64,000 nt of DNA from Moritella sp. JT01 (lineage in GTDB: Bacteria > Pseudomonadota > Gammaproteobacteria > Enterobacterales > Moritellaceae). The notes below the pieces were generated by a model. The model saw only the letters and a list, made by a program, of their open reading frames with translations. It ran no database searches and was not told where the DNA came from. Below, piece by piece: positions 26,654 through 35,092 of this stretch. The stretch is from the NCBI RefSeq assembly GCF_001574435.1, contig NZ_LOCN01000001.1, positions 138,774 to 202,773 of the forward strand, read 5' to 3'. How positions within the stretch are numbered: the stretch's first letter is position 1; each line of letters starts with the position of its first letter. A program made the position numbers and the translations under genes.

Positions 26654-26998
26654 CTAACAGCCTTTTCTTTTCTTCATATCAACAGGGTTAAGCAATATCG
26701 CATCATTCAAATGTGACGGTGCGAAATGAGAATATGTCATCGTCTGCTTAATATTAGTATGGCCTAATATTTGCTGTAACACTAAGATATTGCCGCCATT
26801 CATCATAAAGTGACTTGCAAATGTATGCCGCAATATGTGGGGTGCTTGTCCTTGTGGCAATTCATCTATACTACTTTTTATCCTATCTCTAATGTCATTA
26901 TAAGTGCAGGAAAATAATGGACCAGCAGCATCGCTGTGTATTTCGTTGTATAGGTCTTTTGAGATGGGTACCGTTCTGTTGCGTTTGCTAATGAACAC
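26654..26998 (-). pseudogene. Truncated tyrosine recombinase (P2-like phage integrase), C-terminal part
   Basis: The frame opens at GTG 26998 directly after an in-frame TAA and encodes 114 residues. It matches only the C-terminal third of a phage integrase: KRNRTVPIS, H54-I-L-R57-H-T-F, ASHFMMNGGNILVLQQILGH (His80) and the nucleophile Tyr89 in TMTYSHFAP. The first catalytic Arg and the whole N-terminal core- and arm-binding domains are missing. The wording FMMNGGNILVLQQILGH is typical of P2/K139-type integrases. It cannot be an active recombinase and is a deletion remnant. Confidence 0.8.
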
Positions 26999-27207
26999 TT
27001 AGCACACGAATAATGATTATTATGGCAAACAGTTATTGTTACTAAGTAATATTTCGGTGTTTGTACTATTGAATAAGCAATTACCTTATGTGATTTGCAT
27101 CCCTAAAGTGTTACTTGGTGATTTAATTTTCTTTTAGTGTTGTTATATTTAATTGTGCTTTTAATTAAGACATTCTTTCAATATATAAAAGGGAAATTAC
27201 ACATATT

Positions 27208-27861
27208 ATGGAAAACACTAAAATTACTGCTCGTACTGTATTATTCTTTTCAGATTTTAGCTTCGAAGGTTCTCAATATGGTCCTTATGAGGTTACTGAT
27301 AAGGTGTATGACTGTGTTAGAGAAGGTTTCAATGACAAAGCTTATTCAGTTAAAGTTGGATCTGCTTGCTCTCTCCACTGCTGGGAACACCAAGGCGCAG
27401 CGGGTGTTTATCGAGAGTACAAAGAAGACCAGGCTAATATAAATGAACTCCATGGACTCTCTTGCTTTAAAATTGTTCCAGAAGAAAACCAAGTTGTTAA
27501 AATTCGTCTCATCGACCATTCAGGCTCTAATTCTAACGAATACACCTTGTTCGCTAAAATCGCAGGTAGCATTGGCGTTATGCCTGAAGTCATTACAACG
27601 TCTAATGATAATGATTATATTGCTGTTGGGGATATGACTCCTGAGCATGATATGTACATTTCGGTACAAGTTCGTGACACTGACCGTGCATCTAGCAATT
27701 ATGGTGAATTTGTTGCTAATGGGGCGCTGTATTTTAAAACCGATGGTGTTGAAGCATCTGTTGATTGGGACGCTTCTCTGAATTATCCTAAAAATATGAC
27801 TGTAGAGATTAAAGGTAACAATTTATTCAATTTGATCATTGATACTGTCAATTTTATGTAA
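27208..27861 (+). CDS. Beta-gamma-crystallin-like protein, putative prophage cargo
   Basis: The 217-residue protein lacks a signal peptide. The first 90 residues resemble a beta-gamma-crystallin domain: FEGSQYGPYEV, then FNDKAYSVKVG (41-51; compare DKxSSIxV in the family), SLHCWEHQGAAGVYREY with the (W/F)-x-(Y/H)-x-G-like Greek-key pattern, and LHGLSCFKIVP. The second half (about 97-217) is beta-rich and acidic with no motif I can name. Crystallin-type domains often bind calcium and occur in bacterial stress and surface proteins. Base use is like the surroundings. It lies between a broken integrase and pabB, so it may be left-over lysogenic cargo. The domain call is moderate and the function unknown. 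Confidence 0.55.
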   Translation: MENTKITARTVLFFSDFSFEGSQYGPYEVTDKVYDCVREGFNDKAYSVKVGSACSLHCWEHQGAAGVYREYKEDQANINELHGLSCFKIVPEENQVVKIRLIDHSGSNSNEYTLFAKIAGSIGVMPEVITTSNDNDYIAVGDMTPEHDMYISVQVRDTDRASSNYGEFVANGALYFKTDGVEASVDWDASLNYPKNMTVEIKGNNLFNLIIDTVNFM

Positions 27862-28331
27862 ACCAACGACGAGAATCGCGTTATAACCCTTTCGTCAGAT
27901 TATTTTAACACTAACACGTATGGGTTGCATGTTTCACCATGTTAAGGCAAGTTTAAAATGTCACATCGGTTATTTATTTAGAAATGTCACATTGTTGATA
28001 TCTTTAATCCCAAGATTAACTTGCCTTGATTTACTGCTCCAACATTACCACTGCGAATAACGAATTTTATGGTTAGTGGGGATAAATAGAACCGCTTGAT
28101 TTCTTCATTACCTCTACAAAATATAATGTGTATTGACTAGGCTAGTACAATAACTTTAAGCCATTTTTGTCCAAATATAAGATAGAAGACGTTAATGAAA
28201 TACTTTCTACCCCTGCACTGCGTTTGTATTAAACATTTTCACAGTCTGGATAACGGCGATTAAATGGCGGTCAACAGGTGACTTTGTGCAATTAAATGTA
28301 ACTATATGCATAGCGAGGGGAATAGAATAAA
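27862..28331. other. Intergenic region right of the cargo gene
   Basis: About 470 bp without a supported gene. It includes the right-hand repeat at 28255-28272. There is also a direct pair AATGTCACAT / AATGTCACAT (27957 and 27984 regions) and some AT-rich sequence. I see no tRNA or IS end. Confidence 0.4.
28255..28272 (+). repeat. Candidate attachment-site repeat, right copy
   Basis: GGCGATTAAATGGCGGTC matches the left copy at 16 of 18 bases in direct orientation. Upstream both copies also share a TTTTnACAGT-like stretch, with a longer gap here. Confidence 0.45.
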
Positions 28332-28365
28332 CATTGAAAAACAATGATTTACTTGTTTTTCAATG
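28332..28365 (-). terminator. Hairpin after pabB
   Basis: CATTGAAAAACAA pairs perfectly with TTGTTTTTCAATG over an 8-base loop. On the minus strand TTTATT follows. It is AT-rich but placed 16 bp past the pabB stop. Confidence 0.6.
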
Positions 28366-28381
28366 CGTTACCATTAATCAG

Positions 28382-29776
28382 CTAAAGAATAGGTAATATT
28401 TTTGCTAATTTATCGAATGTTTCTTGATATTCCTCTTCGCCTACCGAGTCTGCGACAATACCACCGCCAGCCCAGCAATATATCTCACCGCTATCACATA
28501 ATAGAGTGCGGATAGTAATACTGGTATCCATATGCCCGTGTGCCGATAAATAACCGATGCTACCGCAATACAATGAACGACGATGGGGTTCTAATTCTTC
28601 AATAATTTGCATTGCTCTTATTTTTGGCGCACCAGTGATTGAGCCGCCAGGGAAACACGCTCGTAATAATTCACTTGGTTTTTTGTCTGCTGGCATCTGA
28701 CCGATGACCGTGCTTACTAAATGATGGACTGCGGGAAAACTCTCGACATCAAATAATTTAGGAACACGGACCGAACCTGGTACTGCAATTTTACCAATAT
28801 CATTACGCAGTAAGTCGACAATCATTAAATTTTCAGCTCGGTCTTTCTCTGCACTTTGCAATGCCTGTGCATTCGCACGATCAATGCTCGGATCTTGACT
28901 GCGTGGACGGGTACCTTTAATCGGCTTTGTCTCAATCTGCGTATCTTTAACTTGAATAAAACGCTCTGGCGAAATAGATAATATCGCTTTATCTTCGAGG
29001 CGCATAAATGCAGAGAAGGGCGCTTTATTATGCTGACTTAAAGTGCAGTAGGCTTGCCATTCATCGCCTTGATATTGATTGTTAAAGCGTTGGGCTAAAT
29101 TAATTTGATAACAATCACCCGAGCGTAGATATTGCTGGATTTGATCAAATTTTTGGAGGTATGTCTGTTCTGACATATTAGAAATCCAGCTGTTTTTCAA
29201 TTCAAATGTTGTTGCAGTTTTTTTGTCTGATAATTGTCTGCCTACACCTTGCTGTACTAACCAATCATAACGATCTTGCCAAGCTTGTTCGGCATTGTCA
29301 CTAAATTGTATTTGCCATGCTTGTTGCTGCTTAATATCAACGACAATCGCCCAATCATATAAACCAACCGCCATATCTGGGAAGTTCAGATCGTCCTTGG
29401 CAAGGTTGCCAATTTTTTCAATATTTCGTCCTAAGTCATAACCCAAATAACCCAGCGCACCGGCAATGAAAGGTAAATCAACATCCAGCGTATGCGGTGC
29501 TATGTCGCCAATAAGTTGTTGGTTAAGGGTTTGTAATACTGAAAATGAATCTTCGGTGGTGACGGTTTTACCACTGGCCTGATTAATGGTTGTTTGGGTC
29601 TCTTCTGTGACGAGGGTTGCAATCGGATCCGCCACAATAATGTGGAAGCGACTATCAATGTGATCAACAGAACCTGACTCGAGTAAAATTGACCAAGGGG
29701 CAGCACTTAGCGGGGAAAAAAGTGAGTGAATGCCATTGCTAGGAAAGGCGATTGATTTTATTACAAGTGTTTTCAT
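28382..29776 (-). CDS. pabB: Aminodeoxychorismate synthase component I
   Basis: The 464-residue chorismate-binding enzyme has the full C-terminal signature: SPERFIQVKD, KPIKGTRPRSQDP, AEKDRAENLMIVDLLRNDIG, PGSITGAPKIRAM-like PGGSITGAPKIRA and YCGSIGYLS, ending in AGGGIVADS-EEEYQET. KPIKGT rather than PIAGT marks PabB over TrpE (Lys is the ADIC/ADC-forming nucleophile). It makes 4-amino-4-deoxychorismate with the PabA amidotransferase for folate synthesis. PabA is not adjacent. It appears to be transcribed alone. Confidence 0.93.
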   Translation of the reverse strand: MKTLVIKSIAFPSNGIHSLFSPLSAAPWSILLESGSVDHIDSRFHIIVADPIATLVTEETQTTINQASGKTVTTEDSFSVLQTLNQQLIGDIAPHTLDVDLPFIAGALGYLGYDLGRNIEKIGNLAKDDLNFPDMAVGLYDWAIVVDIKQQQAWQIQFSDNAEQAWQDRYDWLVQQGVGRQLSDKKTATTFELKNSWISNMSEQTYLQKFDQIQQYLRSGDCYQINLAQRFNNQYQGDEWQAYCTLSQHNKAPFSAFMRLEDKAILSISPERFIQVKDTQIETKPIKGTRPRSQDPSIDRANAQALQSAEKDRAENLMIVDLLRNDIGKIAVPGSVRVPKLFDVESFPAVHHLVSTVIGQMPADKKPSELLRACFPGGSITGAPKIRAMQIIEELEPHRRSLYCGSIGYLSAHGHMDTSITIRTLLCDSGEIYCWAGGGIVADSVGEEEYQETFDKLAKILPIL

Positions 29777-30072
29777 CGGTACAGCATATCCCTCAATTTT
29801 GATGCGCGCAGATTATCATAAATCGTCTGATTAATCTTGGCTCTAAGGCGATATAAAATGAATTCGGTGTTGCTATCAAGTTGTGCTGCTGTTGTTATTT
29901 CGTATAGATTAAGCACAGTTTTTAGTGGAGAGAAGTGATCAGCAAAGGTATGATAGAGAAAAATTTAGAAGTAAATACCTTAACGTTAACTATTTTGAGG
30001 CCGTTCTATTGCCTTGAACATGATAAATATAATAATTAGTTAGCACAGTGAGTAAGCAAAAGGGAGTTGACC

Positions 30073-31581
30073 ATGAGTACAGTTATCCGTAAAGCGGACT
30101 TTATCGACAGTATTGCAGATTCGCTACAATACATTTCATATTACCATCCGCTTGATTTTATCCAAGCAATGGAAAAAGCCTACAACGCAGAAAAAAGCCA
30201 AGCCGCTAAAGATGCGATTGCACAAATCCTCATTAATTCACGTATGTCTGCGGAAGGTAAGCGTCCAATCTGTCAAGATACTGGTATTGTGACTTGTTTC
30301 GTTAAAATCGGCATGAATGTGCAGTGGGAAACGGATCAAACAGTGCAAGAAATGGTTGATGAAGGGATTCGTCGTGGTTATGGATTTGAAGGTAACCCAC
30401 TCCGTGCTTCAATTGTCGCTGATCCCGCTGGCGCACGTAAAAATACCAAAGATAATACCCCTGGCGTCGTGCATGTCGAAATGGTACCTGGCGCGAAAGT
30501 TGAAGTGATGATCGCAGCGAAAGGCGGCGGTTCTGAAAACAAAAGTAAGATGGTGATGTTAAACCCGTCTGATGACGTTGCTGAATGGGTTGAGAAAACA
30601 GTTCCTACAATGGGCGCAGGTTGGTGTCCACCGGGTATGTTAGGTATAGGCATTGGTGGCACTGCTGAAAAAGCGGCAATCATGGCCAAAGAATCATTAA
30701 TGGAACCGGTTGATATCCACGAGTTGATGGCGCGTGGTGCGGAAACAACGGATGAAAAAATGCGTTTAGACATTTTTGACCGTGTCAATAAACTCGGTAT
30801 TGGCGCGCAAGGTTTAGGCGGAATGGCAACGGTATTGGATATTAAAATTAAATCTTGCCCAACTCATGCAGCATCAAAACCTGTCGTTATGATCCCGAAC
30901 TGTGCAGCGACACGTCATACTCACTTTATCCTTGATGGTTCAGGTCCTGCAGAATTGCATGTACCAAGATTAGAAGATTGGCCTGAAGTGACTTGGGAAG
31001 TAAGCGATAGCGTTCGTCGTGTTAATGTTAATGACATCAAACCTGAGTCAGTACTCGAATGGAAAACCGGCGAAACGGTTTTATTATCAGGTAAGATCTT
31101 AACAGGTCGTGATGCGGCGCATAAACGTATTAAAGACATGTTAGACAGAGGTGAAGGCTTGCCAGAAGGCGTAGACTTTACTAACCGCTTTATCTATTAC
31201 GTTGGTCCGGTTGACGCTGTGGGTGATGAAGTCGTCGGTCCTGCTGGTCCAACAACTGCAACACGTATGGATAAGTTTACCGATACTATGTTAGAACAGA
31301 CGGGTTTATTAGGCATGATCGGTAAATCAGAACGTGGTCCTGCAACCGTTGAAAGTATCAAGAAGCATAAAGCCGTTTATCTGATGGCCGTTGGTGGCGC
31401 TGCGTATCTAGTATCAAAAGCGATTAAGAAGTCACGTGTTGTCGCGTTTGAAGACTTAGGTATGGAAGCGATTTACGAATTTGATGTTGTTGATATGCCA
31501 ATGACAGTTGCAGTGGATACTAATGGTGTATCTGCACATGTCGAAGGTCCAGCTATCTGGAAAATAAAACTGAATGAATAA
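30073..31581 (+). CDS. Class I fumarate hydratase (4Fe-4S)
   Basis: The protein is 502 residues from ATG 30073 with AGGGAGTTGACC upstream; the in-frame TTG at 30067 is inside that site. Class I fumarase blocks are present: RPICQDTGIVTCFVKIG (cluster Cys), GGGSENKSK, GAGWCPPG-LGIGIGG and CAATRHTHF (second cluster Cys), then TGRDAAHKRIKD and YYVGPVDAVGDE in the beta domain. It interconverts fumarate and malate; the oxygen-sensitive cluster is held by three Cys. The N- and C-terminal domains, separate in two-subunit versions, are fused, as in FumA/FumB. It cannot be placed as fumA or fumB from sequence alone. Confidence 0.92.
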   Translation: MSTVIRKADFIDSIADSLQYISYYHPLDFIQAMEKAYNAEKSQAAKDAIAQILINSRMSAEGKRPICQDTGIVTCFVKIGMNVQWETDQTVQEMVDEGIRRGYGFEGNPLRASIVADPAGARKNTKDNTPGVVHVEMVPGAKVEVMIAAKGGGSENKSKMVMLNPSDDVAEWVEKTVPTMGAGWCPPGMLGIGIGGTAEKAAIMAKESLMEPVDIHELMARGAETTDEKMRLDIFDRVNKLGIGAQGLGGMATVLDIKIKSCPTHAASKPVVMIPNCAATRHTHFILDGSGPAELHVPRLEDWPEVTWEVSDSVRRVNVNDIKPESVLEWKTGETVLLSGKILTGRDAAHKRIKDMLDRGEGLPEGVDFTNRFIYYVGPVDAVGDEVVGPAGPTTATRMDKFTDTMLEQTGLLGMIGKSERGPATVESIKKHKAVYLMAVGGAAYLVSKAIKKSRVVAFEDLGMEAIYEFDVVDMPMTVAVDTNGVSAHVEGPAIWKIKLNE

Positions 31582-31619
31582 CGCGAAAATAACGCATTAG
31601 TGTTTTAAAAAACTGTTTG

Positions 31620-31663
31620 AAAATGAATAAAGCGGCAACCTAGGTTGCCGCTTTATTCATTTT
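31620..31663. terminator. 44-bp perfect palindrome, bidirectional terminator
   Basis: The left half AAAATGAATAAAGCGGCAAC plus CT is matched base for base by its reverse complement, centred on 31641.5, giving 22-bp arms with no spacer and A/T tracts at both ends. It lies 38 bp after the fumarase stop and works as a terminator in either direction. Confidence 0.85.
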
Positions 31664-31795
31664 AACTGTGCTATTTTTAAGGAATTGAAGATAAATATCG
31701 GCGCTCGTGTTTATCTTTAAAACCTTAGCTGTGGATACCTACTAATGGGTGCTTTTTATTTTATATACGTAGAAAAATGCGAACTAGGGCAAGTT

Positions 31796-31873
31796 CAAAA
31801 CATTTGTTTCAAACATTTGTTTACATTGTGTTGACATTTTGTCCGTCAGAACGTAATTTTAAAACGTTCGTTT
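31796..31873 (+). promoter_or_regulatory. Three PsrA-like operator sites
   Basis: CAAAACATTTGTTT (31796-31809), CAAACATTTGTTTA (31810-31823) and AAAACGTTCGTTT (31861-31873) resemble the PsrA box (AAAC-N4-GTTT type). Two lie directly upstream of the -35 box and one at the transcription start region, so PsrA probably represses its own gene. Confidence 0.7.
31831..31859 (+). promoter_or_regulatory. Sigma-70 promoter of psrA
   Basis: TTGACA (31831-31836) and TAATTT (31854-31859) are separated by 17 bp. The promoter is embedded between PsrA-like operator sites. Confidence 0.75.
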
Positions 31874-31887
31874 AAAAAGGGTTAATT

Positions 31888-32535
31888 ATGGTTAGTAAGT
31901 TGGATACAAAAACTCGCATTCTCGATGCAGCCGAAAGCTTGTTCGCTGAACATGGGTTTTCAGATACTTCTTTACGCTTGATAACTACACGAGCAAGTGT
32001 GAATTTGGCATCGGTTAATTATCATTTTGGTTCTAAGAAAGAATTGATTCAGGCGGTTATCGCCCGACATCTCGAACTCTTCATGCCTCTACTGAATGAG
32101 AAGTTAACCGCCTTATGTGCACAAGCTGAAAAACCATCGTTGTTAGATGTGTTTAACAGTTTTGTTGATCCGCTATTAGCGTTAGAGCAACAAAGTAAAA
32201 ATGGTACCGTGATTTTTATGCAGTTGCTTGGTCGAAGCTATACTGATGAGCAAGGGCATTTACGTTGGTACACCACAACGCATTACGGTGAAGTCTTAGC
32301 CAACATAACTAAGGCTTTATTGAAAGCGAACCCAGCGTTGTCATCGCAAGAACTCTTTTGGCGATTACATTTTACCTTGGGTACAGCAGTATTTACGATG
32401 GGCTCAAGTGGCGCATTGATGGATATTGCGAAAGCAGATTTTAATCAAGATATTGATGTCGAGGGACTAATTCGTAAAGTGATCCCTTATTTGGCATCTG
32501 GAATGAATACCTCAACAGAAACTACAAGCATGTAG
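31888..32535 (+). CDS. psrA: TetR-family fatty-acid-responsive regulator PsrA
   Basis: The 215-residue protein has a TetR HTH at about residues 8-55: TRILDAAESLFAEHGFSDTS, then LRLITTRASVNLASVNYHFG and SKKELIQAV, very close to Pseudomonas/Shewanella PsrA. The C-terminal helical domain would bind long-chain fatty acids or acyl-CoA and release DNA. Upstream are three AAAC-N4-GTTT operator-like sites around a good sigma-70 promoter. The next gene, 85 bp downstream, is fadE-like, a known PsrA target, so the pair probably forms a fatty acid oxidation unit. Confidence 0.88.
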   Translation: MVSKLDTKTRILDAAESLFAEHGFSDTSLRLITTRASVNLASVNYHFGSKKELIQAVIARHLELFMPLLNEKLTALCAQAEKPSLLDVFNSFVDPLLALEQQSKNGTVIFMQLLGRSYTDEQGHLRWYTTTHYGEVLANITKALLKANPALSSQELFWRLHFTLGTAVFTMGSSGALMDIAKADFNQDIDVEGLIRKVIPYLASGMNTSTETTSM

Positions 32536-32620
32536 ATGCAATTTAGCTATTTGGATGTTGTGAATTCAGATCCAAAGTTGTAAATACAGCATCAAAATAG
32601 TGAAACAAAAGGAAATCGTT

Positions 32621-34909
32621 ATGAGCGCAATGAGTGAGTTTAGAAAGAAAAATATCACAGCACCATTATTTAAAGTGTTTAAGAGCATCTTGCCACCGCT
32701 TTCACAAACAGAGCAGGAAGCAATGGAATCTGGTAGTGTGTGGTGGGATGGTGATTTATTCGCAGGTAGCCCTGATTGGAATAAAATGCTTAGCTACCCA
32801 ACGCCTAAGTTAACGAAAGATGAGCAAAGCTTCATTGATAACGAACTTAAAACACTAATGTCGATGCTGGATGATTATAAAATCGTTCATGAAGATCGTG
32901 ATTTACCAAAACCAGTTTGGGATTTCATTAAATCAAACGGTTTCTTTGCGCTTATCATTCCAACAGAATACGGCGGTAAAGCATTCTCTGCTTACGCTAA
33001 CTCAACAATTGTAACAACGATTGCTACACGTAGTTTATCTACGGCTGTAACAGTAATGGTTCCTAACTCATTAGGTCCAGGCGAATTACTTGCACATTAC
33101 GGCACACAAGCAGAAAAAGATCGTTGGTTACCAGGTCTAGCAAACGGTACTGAAGTACCATGTTTCGCACTGACTGGTCCTGAAGCGGGCTCTGATGCTG
33201 GTGGTATTCCAGATATGGGTCGCGTTGTTAAAGAAGAATTTGAAGGTAAAGAAACGCTTGGTATCCGCGTATCGTGGAGTAAGCGTTATATTACGTTAGC
33301 ACCTGTTGCTACTGTACTTGGTCTGGCATTTAAACTGCAAGATCCTGATGGTCTACTGGGTGACAAAGTTGATATCGGCATTACCTGTGCATTAATCCCA
33401 ACGTCACACGAAGGTGTTGAAATTGGCGACCGTCACTTCCCAATGGGTCTGGCATTCATGAATGGTACCACTTATGGTGACGATGTATTCATTCCTATGG
33501 ATTGGGTTATCGGTGGCGCACCAATGGTTGGTAAAGGCTGGCGTATGTTGGTTGAATGTCTATCTGCTGGTCGTGGTATTTCTTTACCCGCTCTAGGCAG
33601 TGCTTGTGGTCATTTAACTGCACGTATGACGGGTGCTTACTCATATGTACGTAAACAGTTTGGTTTATCAATTGGTAAATTTGAAGGTGTGCAAGAGTCT
33701 CTGGCTCGTATTGGTGGTCTAACTTACCAACTTGAAGCTGCGCGTAAATTTACAACAGGTGCACTAGATCTCGGTCAAAGTCCTGCGATTGTTACGGCAA
33801 TCTCTAAATACCACATGACTGAAATGGCGCGTACTGTTATTGATGATGCACTTGATATACAAGCTGGTAGTGGTATTCAGTGTGGTCCTAAGAACTATTT
33901 AGCCAGCGCTTACTGGGGTATTCCGGTAGCGATTACGGTTGAGGGTGCAAATATCCTTACACGTAACCTAATGATCTTCGGTCAAGGTGCAACACGTTGT
34001 CACCCATATGTACTCGGTGAATTACAAGCGGCTGCAAATCCAAATGAAAAAGAAGGTTTAGCGCAATTTGACGAATTATTGTTTAAGCATATTGCCTTTG
34101 GTACGAAAAACTTCTTTGGTGCATTAGGTCAAGGTCTGACTGGTGGTCAGTTAAACTCTGCACCAGTATCGGGTCCAACGAAGAAATACTACAAACAACT
34201 TACTCGCATGAGTAAAGCATTAGCATTGTGTGCTGACGTATCTATGCTTGTGCTTGGTGGTGACTTGAAACGTCGTGAAATGATTTCTGCACGTTTAGGT
34301 GATGTACTAAGTAACTTGTACCTTGCGTCTGCAACGTTGAAACATTTTGAAGAGCAAGGTCGTCAAGCTGAAGATCTACCTATGCTGTCTTGGGCTATCG
34401 AACGTAACTTGTTTGAAATTGGTAAAGCATTTTCTGGTTTCTTCCAAAACTTCGGTAACAAAGCCATTGCGAATACACTTAAAGTGGTGGTATTCCCATT
34501 CGGCATCAGCTACAAAATGCCTGCTGATGATATTGCAAAAGATATTTGTAAAGTACTGCTTAAACCAAGCGAAGCGCGTGACCGTCTGACACACCTTTGT
34601 TATGTTGGTGACGAGAAAGATGCAAACACGGCAATGTTCGATATGGAATCTGCGTTCCAAGCTATGTATAAAGTGGAGCCAATCGAGAAGAAAATCGCGA
34701 TTGCTGCATCTAAAGGTACTATTCCACGTAAGTTAGCTGCAAAAGTTGCTGCGCCACTTGCTGTTGAAAAAGGTATCATTACACAAGTTGAAGCAGACGA
34801 ATTACTTGCTGCTGATGAACTACGTTTTGCTGCGATTAACGTTGACTCATTCACACCTGAAGAGTTTGCGGGTATTTCAAAAGTAATAAAAGACGATAAA
34901 GTAGCTTAA
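32621..34909 (+). CDS. fadE: Acyl-CoA dehydrogenase, FadE type
   Basis: The protein is 762 residues from ATG 32621 (AAAGGAAATCGTT upstream); GTG 32600 is less likely. The large FadE class shows FALTGPEAGSDAGGIPD (FAD and substrate loop), SWSKRYITLAPVA, AGRGISLPALG-like AGRGISLPA, IQAGSGIQCGPKNYLASAYW and VEGANILTRNLMIFGQGA, followed by the C-terminal extension unique to long FadE proteins. It catalyses the first, FAD-dependent step of fatty acid beta-oxidation. It is about 50 residues shorter than E. coli FadE, which has an extra N-terminal membrane segment. It follows psrA and ends at a double terminator. Confidence 0.9.
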   Translation: MSAMSEFRKKNITAPLFKVFKSILPPLSQTEQEAMESGSVWWDGDLFAGSPDWNKMLSYPTPKLTKDEQSFIDNELKTLMSMLDDYKIVHEDRDLPKPVWDFIKSNGFFALIIPTEYGGKAFSAYANSTIVTTIATRSLSTAVTVMVPNSLGPGELLAHYGTQAEKDRWLPGLANGTEVPCFALTGPEAGSDAGGIPDMGRVVKEEFEGKETLGIRVSWSKRYITLAPVATVLGLAFKLQDPDGLLGDKVDIGITCALIPTSHEGVEIGDRHFPMGLAFMNGTTYGDDVFIPMDWVIGGAPMVGKGWRMLVECLSAGRGISLPALGSACGHLTARMTGAYSYVRKQFGLSIGKFEGVQESLARIGGLTYQLEAARKFTTGALDLGQSPAIVTAISKYHMTEMARTVIDDALDIQAGSGIQCGPKNYLASAYWGIPVAITVEGANILTRNLMIFGQGATRCHPYVLGELQAAANPNEKEGLAQFDELLFKHIAFGTKNFFGALGQGLTGGQLNSAPVSGPTKKYYKQLTRMSKALALCADVSMLVLGGDLKRREMISARLGDVLSNLYLASATLKHFEEQGRQAEDLPMLSWAIERNLFEIGKAFSGFFQNFGNKAIANTLKVVVFPFGISYKMPADDIAKDICKVLLKPSEARDRLTHLCYVGDEKDANTAMFDMESAFQAMYKVEPIEKKIAIAASKGTIPRKLAAKVAAPLAVEKGIITQVEADELLAADELRFAAINVDSFTPEEFAGISKVIKDDKVA

Positions 34910-34928
34910 GTTTTAACTGAGCGACTCA

Positions 34929-35002
34929 TTAAAAATCTAGCTTACGGGCTAGATTTTTAATAAATAAAAAAAACCGAGACTGCTATCAGTCTCGGTTTTT
35001 TT
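34929..35002 (+). terminator. Two tandem terminators between fadE and pykA
   Basis: First hairpin: TTAAAAATCTAGC and GCTAGATTTTTAA (34929-34960). Second: ACCGAGACTG and CAGTCTCGGT, flanked by seven A and seven T (34967-35002). The second can end transcription from both sides. Confidence 0.9.
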
Positions 35003-35092
35003 ATGTCTGTATTATTTCTACAAGGTTAAGCATAGTTATAAAATGACGCTTAACCTTTATTCGTGCAGGACTCATTGAGTACAGGAATACAG

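Larger units (their letters stand above)
26629..28272. mobile_element. Relic of a P2-like prophage between imperfect direct repeats
   Basis: About 1.6 kb is bounded by GGCGATTAAGTGGCGATC (26629-26646) and GGCGATTAAATGGCGGTC (28255-28272), which agree at 16 of 18 positions. Inside lie the C-terminal piece of a P2/K139-type integrase, ending 8 bp from the left repeat, and an unrelated beta-gamma-crystallin-like gene. In P2-like phages the 3' end of int lies beside attP, which fits the left repeat being an attachment core. No other phage gene remains. The element assignment is inference from these parts. Confidence 0.5.

Noticed and set aside
26654-26998. Integrase as a functional gene
   Set aside because: The first catalytic Arg and all N-terminal domains are missing, and an in-frame TAA stands right before the start.
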